NCBI RefSeq assembly: GCF_003289625.1 | Contig: NZ_QMBN01000004.1 | Coordinates: forward strand, 95,216 to 159,215 | Direction of reading: 5' to 3' | Origin: Microbacterium sp. SMR1 | GTDB taxonomy: Bacteria > Actinomycetota > Actinomycetes > Actinomycetales > Microbacteriaceae | Length of the DNA: 64,000 nucleotides | Shown here: in pieces, positions 1 through 8,200 of the stretch | How positions within the stretch are numbered: position 1 is the first letter of the stretch | Layout: the number at the start of each line of letters is the position of its first letter | Translations under genes and position numbers: made by a program | Notes under the pieces: model-generated | Told to the model about the DNA's origin: nothing | Seen by the model: only the letters and a program-made list of their open reading frames with translations | Databases searched by the model: none

Positions 1-41
1 TCACCGCCCCCGGCCGCATCAACCCCGGACAGGAGTCGTGA
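1..41 (+). CDS. 3' end of an upstream gene, probably the ubiquitin-like (BubA/multiubiquitin) protein
   Basis: An open frame enters from the left edge and ends TAPGRINPGQES-stop at 39-41. Its stop overlaps the GTG start of the E2-like gene (GTGA at 38-41), so the two genes are translationally coupled. In ubiquitin-like operons the gene just before E2 normally encodes the ubiquitin-like modifier, and a Thr-Ala-Pro-Gly-rich tail fits the end of a multiubiquitin-type domain. Only 12 residues are visible, so the identity is inferred from position; the existence of the reading frame is seen directly. Confidence 0.5.
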   Translation, partial: TAPGRINPGQES

Positions 42-418
42 AGCTCCCCGAGCCGGACCGCGAGTTCCTTGACCGGTCCGGAATCGCCTACCGCGTCTTC
101 GACGACGGCGGCATGCTCAACGTCGAACTGATCGACTTCCCCCTGCCGCCCGGGCTGAACGCGACCACCGCCAGCGTGCTGTTCCGTCTCTCGGCCAGCT
201 ACCCCGACACCCCTCCGGACATGTGGTGGATCATCCCCCACCTGACCCCGGTCGGTGGCGGGGTGATCCCCGCCACGGAGATCATCGAGACCTACGACAG
301 CCGCAGCTGGCAGCGCTGGTCGCGGCACCTCGACCCGGCCACCTGGCGGTCCGGAATCGACGGGTTGGAAAGCTACGTGCGACTGCTGCGCACCGAGCTG
401 TGGGGCGCCGCCGCATGA
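38..418 (+). CDS. E2-like protein without cysteine (prokaryotic E2 family E, Bub-type)
   Basis: A 126-residue protein with the E2-family-E signature: FPLPPG at 34-39, YPDTPPDMWW at 55-64, WSRH at 94-97 and WRSGIDGLESYV at 103-114. In canonical systems E2 carries the activated modifier from E1 to the target on a cysteine. This protein contains no cysteine at all, so it cannot form a thioester; Ser or Thr oxyester chemistry, or a purely structural role, are the alternatives. The GTG start overlaps the upstream stop and the stop overlaps the next start (ATGA). Family assignment is strong; the chemistry is inferred. Confidence 0.85.
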   Translation: MKLPEPDREFLDRSGIAYRVFDDGGMLNVELIDFPLPPGLNATTASVLFRLSASYPDTPPDMWWIIPHLTPVGGGVIPATEIIETYDSRSWQRWSRHLDPATWRSGIDGLESYVRLLRTELWGAAA

Positions 419-1791
419 GCGCCACCCTCCGCCTCGCCGGCCCCCTGCACGACGGGCTGGTGGCCATGGCCACCAGCCCGATCGAGACGGGCGCCGTGCT
501 CCTCGCCCACCAGCTCGTCACCGACACCGGCGAGGTCATCCTCCTCGGCGACGAACTCATCGCCGTCCCCGACGACGCCTACGAGGTCCGCACCGACCGC
601 GCACTGCAGATCACCTCCGACGGGTACATCCACGCCCTCAAGACCGCACGCGATCGTGGCGCGATCGCGCTGTGGGTCCACAGTCACCCGGGCGACCGTG
701 CGATCCCCCGCCCCAGCATCCACGACCGCGGCGTCAACGATCAGCTCGAGCCGCTGTTCGGCGACCGCACCGAGACCGACCAGTACGGGTACCTCGTGGT
801 CAGCCACGACAGCGGTGCTCTGACCTTCACCGGCGAGCTTAGCGGGCATATCACCACCCCGATCACGCGGCTGTCCGGGATCGGGGAGCGGTGGATCTTC
901 CGTCCCGCCTACGACTCCCCCGCGGGGGCAGACCGCGCCCTGTTCGACCGGAACATCCGCGCGTTCGGCGACGGCATTCAGAACACCATCAGCAGCCTCA
1001 CCGTCGCAATCGTGGGCGCCGGGGGCACCGGCTCGGCCACCGCCGAGCAACTCGCCCGCCTCGGCGTTCGGTCCTTCATACTGATCGACCCCGACACCCT
1101 CTCCGACTCCAACACGACCCGCGTCTACGGCTCCACCCCCGCCGACGTCGGCCGGACCAAGGTCGATGTCCTCGGCGACCACCTCGAACGCATCGCCGAC
1201 GGGGTGCACACCACTCGCATCCAGGGCACCATCCTCACCGAACGCATCGCCCGCGCTCTCATTGGCGCCGACGTCGTGTTCGGCTGCACCGACGACAACG
1301 CCGGGCGTCTCCGGCTGTCTCGCCTGCCGTACTACTACCTCATCCCCGTGATCGACTGCGGCGTCCAGCTCCCCGCCGACGAGCACGGCATCATCGCCGG
1401 CGTCTTCGGCCGAGCGACCACCTTGCACCCGGGCGCCGCCTGCCTCACCTGCCGGGACCGGATCGACTTCGCCCTCGCCGAAGCCGAGACGCGCTCCGCA
1501 GATGAGCAGCAGCGCCTCGAGAAGGAGGGCTACGCCCCGGCCCTGCCCGGAGTGGAACCGGCCGTGGTCACCTTCACCACCCTCGTCGCGGCGACCGCCG
1601 TGAGCGAGCTGTTGGAACGCCTCGTCGGCTACGGCGATACCCCCACCCCGTCCGAACTGATCCTCTACATCCACGACCGCACCCTCCGCGGCAACATCGA
1701 GGACCCGCACCCCGGGCACTACTGCGACCCGACCACCCGGCGGGTCGGAACCGACCGTGACATGTTCCTGGGGCTGAATTGGACCTCCTGA
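415..1791 (+). CDS. JAB/JAMM protease - E1 (ThiF) activating enzyme fusion
   Basis: A 458-residue fusion. The N-terminal JAMM metalloprotease domain shows E24, H89-S-H91, S101 and D104, the zinc-binding pattern of deubiquitinases that trim the modifier or remove it from targets. The C-terminal E1/ThiF adenylation domain shows the nucleotide loop GAGGTGS at 201-207, D225, N233/R236, K249 and the CTDDN motif at 291-295. A CxxC pair (C343, C346) and C437 may bind zinc. Start ATG 415 is chosen because it overlaps the E2 stop (ATGA); the frame is open further upstream but that part is antisense-like noise. It should activate the upstream modifier and process it in one polypeptide. Confidence 0.9.
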   Translation: MSATLRLAGPLHDGLVAMATSPIETGAVLLAHQLVTDTGEVILLGDELIAVPDDAYEVRTDRALQITSDGYIHALKTARDRGAIALWVHSHPGDRAIPRPSIHDRGVNDQLEPLFGDRTETDQYGYLVVSHDSGALTFTGELSGHITTPITRLSGIGERWIFRPAYDSPAGADRALFDRNIRAFGDGIQNTISSLTVAIVGAGGTGSATAEQLARLGVRSFILIDPDTLSDSNTTRVYGSTPADVGRTKVDVLGDHLERIADGVHTTRIQGTILTERIARALIGADVVFGCTDDNAGRLRLSRLPYYYLIPVIDCGVQLPADEHGIIAGVFGRATTLHPGAACLTCRDRIDFALAEAETRSADEQQRLEKEGYAPALPGVEPAVVTFTTLVAATAVSELLERLVGYGDTPTPSELILYIHDRTLRGNIEDPHPGHYCDPTTRRVGTDRDMFLGLNWTS

Positions 1792-2111
1792 ACCGGTTCC
1801 GATACTGGCGGCGATGGAAAGTCGGTCTGCACGTCGATTCCGTCAACGACGTTCCGACCCGCCTCCGCCGCCGACAGGCCGCCATCGTCGGCACCAGCCA
1901 CCAGAAATGGCTCGCCTTCGACTGCCCCTGCGGAAACGGGCACCGGGTGCTCCTCAACCTGGACGACAACCGCTACCCTCAGTGGCGCATCGCCAGTGAG
2001 CTTCCGCTCACACTCATACCCAGCGTCGACGAAGAAAGCGCCGCTGGTCACTGTCACTACATCGTGCGCAACGGACGCATCCGATGGGTCGAACGAAAGG
2101 GCCGCCGATGA
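1779..2111 (+). CDS. DUF6527 family protein of the ubiquitin-like operon
   Basis: A 110-residue protein with the DUF6527 pattern: a CPCGNGH metal-binding knuckle near residues 50-56, the LNLDDNRYPQWR segment after it, and a C-terminal HYIVRNGRIRW strand. This family accompanies bacterial ubiquitin-like operons, but its biochemical role is not established; the CxC...H cluster suggests zinc binding. The TTG start at 1779 lies inside the 3' end of the E1 gene (13-base overlap) and the stop overlaps the protease start, so it is co-translated with its neighbours. Confidence 0.8.
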   Translation: MDLLNRFRYWRRWKVGLHVDSVNDVPTRLRRRQAAIVGTSHQKWLAFDCPCGNGHRVLLNLDDNRYPQWRIASELPLTLIPSVDEESAAGHCHYIVRNGRIRWVERKGRR

Positions 2112-3049
2112 CCACCGAGCCGAATCCTGGCGAGGGCGAGAAGCCCGAAACTTTCGTCCCGACACCGGTTCCGACCCCTGAGCCAACCCCAGGCCCGCGT
2201 ATCCCCTCAAAGACCCCTCTCTACGAGGCGATGAACGCTGCCCGCTACGCGCGCCAGGCCCTCATCAAAGAGATTGAGAAGCTCACCGAGACCAGCCTGA
2301 TCTGCTACGTCTCCCCGAACTCCGAGATCGAGCGAGACGATGTCACCGCCATGGTCGACCTTCTGCACAACACGGTCCCGGGCGCCCCCATCGATCTGAT
2401 GCTGCACTCACCAGGCGGAGACATCGACGCCGCTGAGAAGCTGATCACCCTCATCCGCAAACGAGCCGGCACCGCACCCGTCAGAGTGATCGTGCCTGAC
2501 TACGCCAAGAGCGCCGCCACCCTCATCGCCCTCGGCGCCGACGCCATCCTCATGTCCGACTCGTCAGAACTCGGCGCCATCGACCCCCAGGTGGACCTCC
2601 CCAACGGCAAGGGGCACCTCCAAACCGTCTCCGCACAGGGCTACCTCGACGCGTTCAACAAGTGGGCGAAGATGCTCCGCGAGAACCCCACCGATCCCGT
2701 CGCCCGCCTGATGCTCGACAAGATGGAACCGAGCACCATCCATCGGTTGGAGCAAGCTACGACGCGGTCGCGAAAGATCGCGGCCGCCCTCCTGGGGACG
2801 GGCATGATCAAAGACGAGGCCGATGCAAGCGCGATCGTGGACGACCTCAGCAATACCGACAAGTGGCACTCCCACGGACAGATGATCCCCCAAGAAGCGC
2901 TGCTCAAGCTCGGGCTGAGCGTCAAATACCTTGCCCCACACGACCAGCAGTGGCAGCTCTACTGGCGCCTTTTCTGCCTCCAGATCACGGCGGCCAACGG
3001 TTCTGTCAAGCTCTTCGAGGGGTCCTACGCTTCGCTCGCGTTGCCGTAG
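2108..3049 (+). CDS. SDH-type (ClpP/SppA fold) serine protease, candidate BubE-like deconjugase
   Basis: A 313-residue protein. A Pro/Thr/Glu-rich tail (1-35) precedes a serine-dehydrogenase-proteinase-like domain: SPGGD at 101-105 (oxyanion loop), KSAAT at 134-138 with likely nucleophile S135, and ELGAIDPQ at 154-161, the family hallmark. No signal peptide and no clear membrane segment is seen. In Bub-type operons a serine protease of this kind is thought to cleave the modifier, as a second deconjugase beside the JAB domain. Start ATG 2108 overlaps the DUF6527 stop (ATGA) and is preferred over an in-frame ATG 24 bases upstream. Last gene of the operon. Confidence 0.85.
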   Translation: MTTEPNPGEGEKPETFVPTPVPTPEPTPGPRIPSKTPLYEAMNAARYARQALIKEIEKLTETSLICYVSPNSEIERDDVTAMVDLLHNTVPGAPIDLMLHSPGGDIDAAEKLITLIRKRAGTAPVRVIVPDYAKSAATLIALGADAILMSDSSELGAIDPQVDLPNGKGHLQTVSAQGYLDAFNKWAKMLRENPTDPVARLMLDKMEPSTIHRLEQATTRSRKIAAALLGTGMIKDEADASAIVDDLSNTDKWHSHGQMIPQEALLKLGLSVKYLAPHDQQWQLYWRLFCLQITAANGSVKLFEGSYASLALP

Positions 3050-3140
3050 CGAGGGGCGTGCAAGGTCGACGACGTCCAACGACCTCTCAGAGCGGCCGCC
3101 TGTCCGCACCGGGCGTCACTCCCCCCATTGAAGACGGCGG

Positions 3141-3189
3141 TTGACACGGTAGACGTGCCCGCGCATACTGGGTGGTAGACATGGTAGAC
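3141..3189 (+). promoter_or_regulatory. Strong promoter with GGTAGAC operator repeats of the RES-Xre module
   Basis: TTGACA (3141-3146) and CATACT (3164-3169) are 17 bases apart, a near-consensus vegetative promoter. GGTAGAC occurs three times, at 3148-3154 in the spacer and at 3174-3180 and 3183-3189 just downstream, the last two 9 bases apart. A ribosome site GGAGGAA (3192-3198) follows, then GTG 3201. The layout fits autorepression by the Xre antitoxin, inferred by analogy with other toxin-antitoxin modules. Confidence 0.75.
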
Positions 3190-3200
3190 ATGGAGGAACG

Positions 3201-3752
3201 GTGACTACTCTCGCACCCGAGGACCCGCAACGGCGCCAGGAAGAGCAGGCCGCGAAGGTTCTGAAAGACCTGTTCGGGAGCAAGGTCGACGCCCTCGTCC
3301 GAGGCGGAGTGAAGATCAGTGTCATCACCAAGCCCGAGACCGTCATCCAGGACATCGTCGACCGCCTCGCCGTGACAACGAGCCCCTGGGCCGACATCAT
3401 CGGACCCTGCTACACCAGCGGCAGCCTCCAGCGCGAGCTCGGTGTCGAGCGTGGCGCCATCTCGAAGGCAGTGAAAGAGCGCCGCGCCCTCCGGCTGCCG
3501 ACCGCCGACGGCGACAACCTCTACCCAGCCTTCCAAGTCCGCAACCACCGGCTCGTACCGGGGTTGAACAAGGTCCTTGCCGTGCTGCAGACCGGGATCG
3601 ACGACCCGTGGACGTGGGCGCAGTGGCTCAACACTCCCCTGACTGACGACAACGGTCAGGACCTGCCTCGCGCTATCGATCTCCTCGCAGCGGGCGAACT
3701 AGACGCCGTGCTCACAGAAGCACGTCACGACGCCGCGGCCTGGGCCGCGTGA
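3201..3752 (+). CDS. Xre/MbcA/ParS-type antitoxin
   Basis: A 183-residue cytoplasmic protein. The middle carries a helix-turn-helix-like stretch (SGSLQRELGVERGAISKAVK, about 73-92). The C-terminal part (LYPAFQVRNHRLVPGLNKVL, then WTWAQWLNTPL and a final AIDLLAAGELDAVLTEA) is the toxin-binding fold of RES-associated antitoxins. It should neutralise the downstream RES toxin and repress the shared promoter. The stop overlaps the toxin start (GTGA), the usual antitoxin-first order. The GTG start is set by the GGAGGAA site 3 bases upstream. Confidence 0.85.
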   Translation: MTTLAPEDPQRRQEEQAAKVLKDLFGSKVDALVRGGVKISVITKPETVIQDIVDRLAVTTSPWADIIGPCYTSGSLQRELGVERGAISKAVKERRALRLPTADGDNLYPAFQVRNHRLVPGLNKVLAVLQTGIDDPWTWAQWLNTPLTDDNGQDLPRAIDLLAAGELDAVLTEARHDAAAWAA

Positions 3753-4366
3753 CCGCCTCGCAAGCCGCCCCGGCCGCCGGGGCTACCCTCAGCGCCTTCC
3801 CCGAGGTCACCGTCCCCGCAGGGACAGCCATGTACCGCTCGCACAGCACCAGTCGCGGCGCCTGGTACTTCGACAACGGCTTCGAGGGACGGTTCAACCT
3901 GCACGGGGCCCGCGGGACGTGCTGCACCGCGTCGAGCGTGGACACTGCCGTGCGCGAGAAAGTGCGTGGCCGGGCGTCACGCACAGGAGTCGTCTCCCGA
4001 GACCTCGCCGACTCGTTCGTCGTGTCCATCGTTACCGCCCCGACGGAGCACCGTTGTGCTGCCGTGAGCCATGTCGACGCCGCAAAGCACGGCATCGTGC
4101 GCGAGCTGACGACGATGGCGGACTACTCGGTGCCTCAGGCCTGGGCGAAGGCATTCGAGGACGCTGGCTTCGACGGGGTGTTCTACGCCTCGGCGTTCAC
4201 CACCGGCGAACCAGCCGCTTACGCGCTCTTCGGTGACGCGGGCGTACCGGACCCGAGCGCGGGTCACACAGCAGCCCACTACATGAGCGGTGAAGAGGCC
4301 TGCAAAGACCTCGGTTGGACCGTTGCCGATAGGCCTGTCAGGGGGAACATGACGGTCATTGGCTGA
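3749..4366 (+). CDS. RES-domain toxin (NAD-consuming family)
   Basis: A 205-residue protein with the RES fold markers: YRSH with R30, GRFN at 47-50, ARGTCCTA around 54-61 and E70 in AVRE. Known RES toxins (for example MbcT) degrade NAD and stop growth until the antitoxin binds. The terminal Arg-Glu-Ser residues of the family name are partly divergent, but the N-terminal active-site strand and Glu are present. The GTG start overlaps the antitoxin stop. Encoded next to the ubiquitin-like operon, so it may also act in phage-triggered growth arrest (inference). Confidence 0.85.
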   Translation: MTASQAAPAAGATLSAFPEVTVPAGTAMYRSHSTSRGAWYFDNGFEGRFNLHGARGTCCTASSVDTAVREKVRGRASRTGVVSRDLADSFVVSIVTAPTEHRCAAVSHVDAAKHGIVRELTTMADYSVPQAWAKAFEDAGFDGVFYASAFTTGEPAAYALFGDAGVPDPSAGHTAAHYMSGEEACKDLGWTVADRPVRGNMTVIG

Positions 4367-4769
4367 CGCTCCACGGCTCGGCGGGCGTCACCGACCTCGG
4401 GATAGATCGCCGTCATGGCCGCATACGGGAAGCTGAGCCACTTTTCCCCCGCGTGCACGGCAATCCGCTGGTTCGAGGCGACCACGCGGACAGACACCGG
4501 TCGCTGCAAGAACGGCGCGTACTGCGCCTCGAGTCAGGCGGGTGCCAGCGGTATGTGCCCGTGACCAGGATCCAGGTGGGGGTTGTCGAGAGGGGGAAGC
4601 TTCGTCTTGGTGGCACGTCCCCTGGGGCGAGGCTGACGCTCCTCGTGATCATAGGGGCGTCTCGCAACCACAACTCTCTGCGACCGACAGCTGAGCGGTC
4701 AGCATGTGCGCAGGTTCTGGCGTATCTGCGAGCCGAGCGAGAGCCTGTGTGGCGAGGGTGCCAACGTCC
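4367..4769. other. Gene-poor interval
   Basis: No convincing gene. A 49-codon frame at 4415-4564 (plus strand) has no ribosome site and no recognisable domain. The base composition is close to the flanks. Confidence 0.4.
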
Positions 4770-5084
4770 ATGAGAACAGCGAACATAGCGACTCTCCGGG
4801 CTCTAACGCACGCCTGGATGACTCTCGAGCTCCCCAGCGGCGAAACGATTGGCAGCGATGCTGACCTGAGCGCGTACTCGGATGGCACGACCCGATTCGA
4901 TGAACTGAAAGAGGTCTACCGCCTCACCCGCGAACACAACGGCTGCGCGAGCATCACGTCCTTCATCGACGTCATAGCAGTACAAACGGGACATCCGCTC
5001 CGGGGTCGGTTCAGCTACTGCCGACGCTGGGCAATCCTCGATGACCGATGGCTACTCATTTCGGTCAGTGTCGACGTCGGCTAG
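4770..5084 (+). CDS. Hypothetical protein
   Basis: A frame of about 104 residues whose body reads like a folded protein (MTLELPSGETIGSDADLSAY from 4818, then a helix DELKEVYRLTREHNG and a C-terminal RRWAILDDRWLLISVSVDVG strand pair). No family recognised, no signal peptide, no membrane segment. The start is uncertain: ATG 4770 has only a weak GAGGG upstream and ATG 4818 is the alternative. It is convergent with the large PIN-domain gene, 176 bases away. Confidence 0.45.
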   Translation: MRTANIATLRALTHAWMTLELPSGETIGSDADLSAYSDGTTRFDELKEVYRLTREHNGCASITSFIDVIAVQTGHPLRGRFSYCRRWAILDDRWLLISVSVDVG

Positions 5085-5260
5085 GAACCGAAATCTCGAC
5101 TACGAGCGCACCCCCTCTTCCAAACACACGAGGCGGGCCGGCCGTGACATAACCGACGACTATCGGTGCCCTCGGCATCGGCTCTGTGTGTCCGGAGAGT
5201 GGTCGATCGTCGAAATGCATCGCCAGCGAACGCACGCTCCGCTGATGCGCTAGTGGCGCC

Positions 5261-8200
5261 CTAGGGTCGGAGGATGATCGCGGTATATCGCGGCCTCTCG
5301 GACGCATCGAGCCCAGCCATCAACGCAAGAAGCCACCGCGTGGCGAGCATGCGGTCTGTGCTGGCAACGAATCGGAAACGGCGCTCGAGCTCGCGGACGA
5401 GCGGGTCTTCGTCGCTGGCGAGATTCAGTGCAGGGCCTGGGCTGCCTGTGCCACCGGGGCTGCCCGCGCCCGGGGGTCTGCTGGGGTTCTGCCGAGCGTC
5501 AGCGAAGCCCGCGTCCACGTACGCGAACGTCTGGGGCACAACCCACGGGGCTTTGAGGACTTTACCGGCGAGCAGCGCGAGGTTGGACGTCATAGCGTTC
5601 TCATCCGGGGAGATGCGGATCATCCAGCGCACCGTCGCTGAGATCCACCGCTCCATCCGTACTCCATCCGGGGTGTGCTGAGCTGCGTGCGAGAGCATGA
5701 AGTCGCACTTCGCTTCGGCGCGGGCGCCGTCTAGGTGCTCGACTACGCTCGCGACGTTCATTGAGGCGCCGGGCCGAAGTGTCATAGCCCTGGCGAAGAT
5801 GTCCTCATCGAAGTCGACATGTACGTACCGCTCGGCCACGAGGTGCGCTCGCACCTGTCTCACGATGTCGGACGCGAGTCGGCCGTCCTCCTCGAGGACG
5901 TCCAGTAGCGCGGGGGTCGAGAATGTCCGTACGCCAAAGTCAGCGGCCAGGATGTTCAAAGTTCGGTCATCAGACCACAGCGCTCGTACGTCGCTCGCGA
6001 CAGCCGCTGCCGCGTACCAGGTGTCGTCCTTCAGCTGCTCCGCGTGATCGCGGGTGGCCGTCCGCGGGCGCTCATGCCGGACCAAGGGTCGCATCAGTTC
6101 CACGAGCGCGGACAGGCGGCTGACGTCGAGACTCGCCTCGTCTGTGAAGCGGGCCCGGAGCGCGACGGGGCCGCGCATCCCACCGGTGATCGAAGTCGCG
6201 TAGCCGAATCGCTCAGCCTGCGAAAGCCCCGAGACCGCGTCGCGAAACTGATCCGCCGAGACGCCCAGGCCGGCGAACACACCCGTGAGACCCAGCCTCA
6301 ACTCCTCGGGCAGTGTCGCTAAGAAGAACAACGATGTGGTGTCCGCCACCACCGAGTTGGCGAGTGCGAGACGCGCGACGCTTCGTTCGAACTCGTCGCC
6401 TCGCGAACTGAATCTCACACCAGAGGCATGAGTCACGACGGCCTCGGCCAGGGTGCATCCGTGCGCGTAGCTGACGGTGCCTACGGGCAGGACGCCGGTG
6501 AAGATCTTCGCGTCGAACTCTGAGGTGTCCGGTCGCTCTCCCACCGCGTCGATGATTTGCGCCAACAACTTCGCCCCGGCAGCGGTATCGTCATCATCCT
6601 CGTCAATGGCTTCGAGACGCTTGATTGCCCCGTCCGGGAAGTCGCGGAAATAGTCGCTGAAGAGCGCAGCTCGCGCGAGCTGTTCGGGGTCCTGGTCTCC
6701 GCCGTCGCCGTCGGGGCGTTGCTCCTGCTGGCCGTCATCCGATTGGTCGTGTCGGGGCTCATCTGTCGGCTTTGCTACCGGGGCTCTGCGCGGCGCGATG
6801 AGCAGCCCAACGATGCGGCGTCGGATGTACTCGTCCTCCGCCCAGTCGTTGGCAATGGCGACGAGATCCGCGGTGGCGCCGACGAGCTCGCCGTACTGCT
6901 CGTAGAGACCCAGCCACACGTGGATCAGCTGACGGCGGACCGGCCGTTGTCTATCCGTCAGGGTGTCCCACGTTCTCAGAGCTAGCTCGAACTCGCCGGC
7001 GTAGTACTGGCAGGAGATGAGCGTCCAGACCGCGAGGGGGTCGTTGCTGCTTACCCGGACGAGATTCTCGGCCGCGTCGAGCGCTTTGCTCCAGATGCCG
7101 CTTGCTGAGTACAGCTCCACGAGTAGTGCATACGTCCGGGGATAGGCACCCCACTGGTGCGGGGCGTTGGCGCGAGCTTCCTCGGCGTCGTGCAGCGCTT
7201 CGTCGGGCTCATCTCGCTGCCACCGGACACGAGCCGCGGCGAGCCAAATGTCGGAGTCGTTCATTCGAGCGGCGGCAGCTTCAAGGGTGAGAGCTTGCTT
7301 CTCGGTCTCTCCCTGGGTCTGATAAATCTCACTCAGGATGAGGCTCAGATTGGCAGACGTATGCGCCGCGGCCTGCAGCCGGTCCATACTGCCGGAGGCT
7401 CCGCTCGCGGCGTCCGCGATCAGCCGCAGATGCTCGGCGAACACCGCGTTGCCAGCAGCGCGCTGCTCCTCTGCGAAGGGGTGGGATCTCCCGAGCCGCG
7501 CCAGCGCGAGCGCGAACGTTCCCTTTTCCTGGTAGTCGTCAGTGAGGTCGAGGGCGCTTTCGAAGTGGCGGGCAGCTGCTTCGTCGTCCTCGTCGGCCAA
7601 GGCGATCAGTGCTCGGAGGTGGCTTGCCGTCGCAGGTGCGAGGTCGGGCTCGTCAACGAGTGCTCGCCCCTGCTCTAGGTCACCGTTGTCGGCGTGCAGC
7701 AACGCCGCCGAGGCGCGGATCTTCAGGCTCGCCGCCTCCATCGGGGTCGCTTCACCATTCGGCTCAGCCGTGATCAGACTCAACGCGCGCAGCGGGTCGT
7801 TCAGCAACCGCGCGATGGTAGCTGCCAGAACGATCACGTTCACTGAATCGACTTGCCATTGCCGGAAGAGATCCCGAGCCTTGATAAGCAGCGCGAACGC
7901 GTCAGCAGTATTGCCCGCATGCAGTGCCGTGGACTCGAACAGCTGCTGGGCGACAAGGGATTGCGCGGCGATGATGACCGCGGCGGGGCTTCCGGTCTCC
8001 TCGAAGAGCGGCAGGGCGAGTCGAACCGCCTCTGCGTGATCGTTCTGGTTTGCGGCAAATCGCGCCAGCAGCAGAGACCGCGTGGCGGTCTCTGCTGCGG
8101 TTCTCGGGTCCCACGCCTCGAGCACGTCGCGCGCTTGGTCGGTATCGCCCTTGAGCTCTAGCTGCCACCCCTTCACAAGAGCGTGTTCGGTGTCGCTAGG

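Noticed and set aside
373..1719. 448-codon minus-strand frame opposite the JAB-E1 gene
   Set aside because: Shadow of the E1 fusion; Gly/Val/Asp-rich noise.
4415..4564. 49-codon frame with several cysteines
   Set aside because: No ribosome site, no -10 box at the right distance, and no recognised domain.
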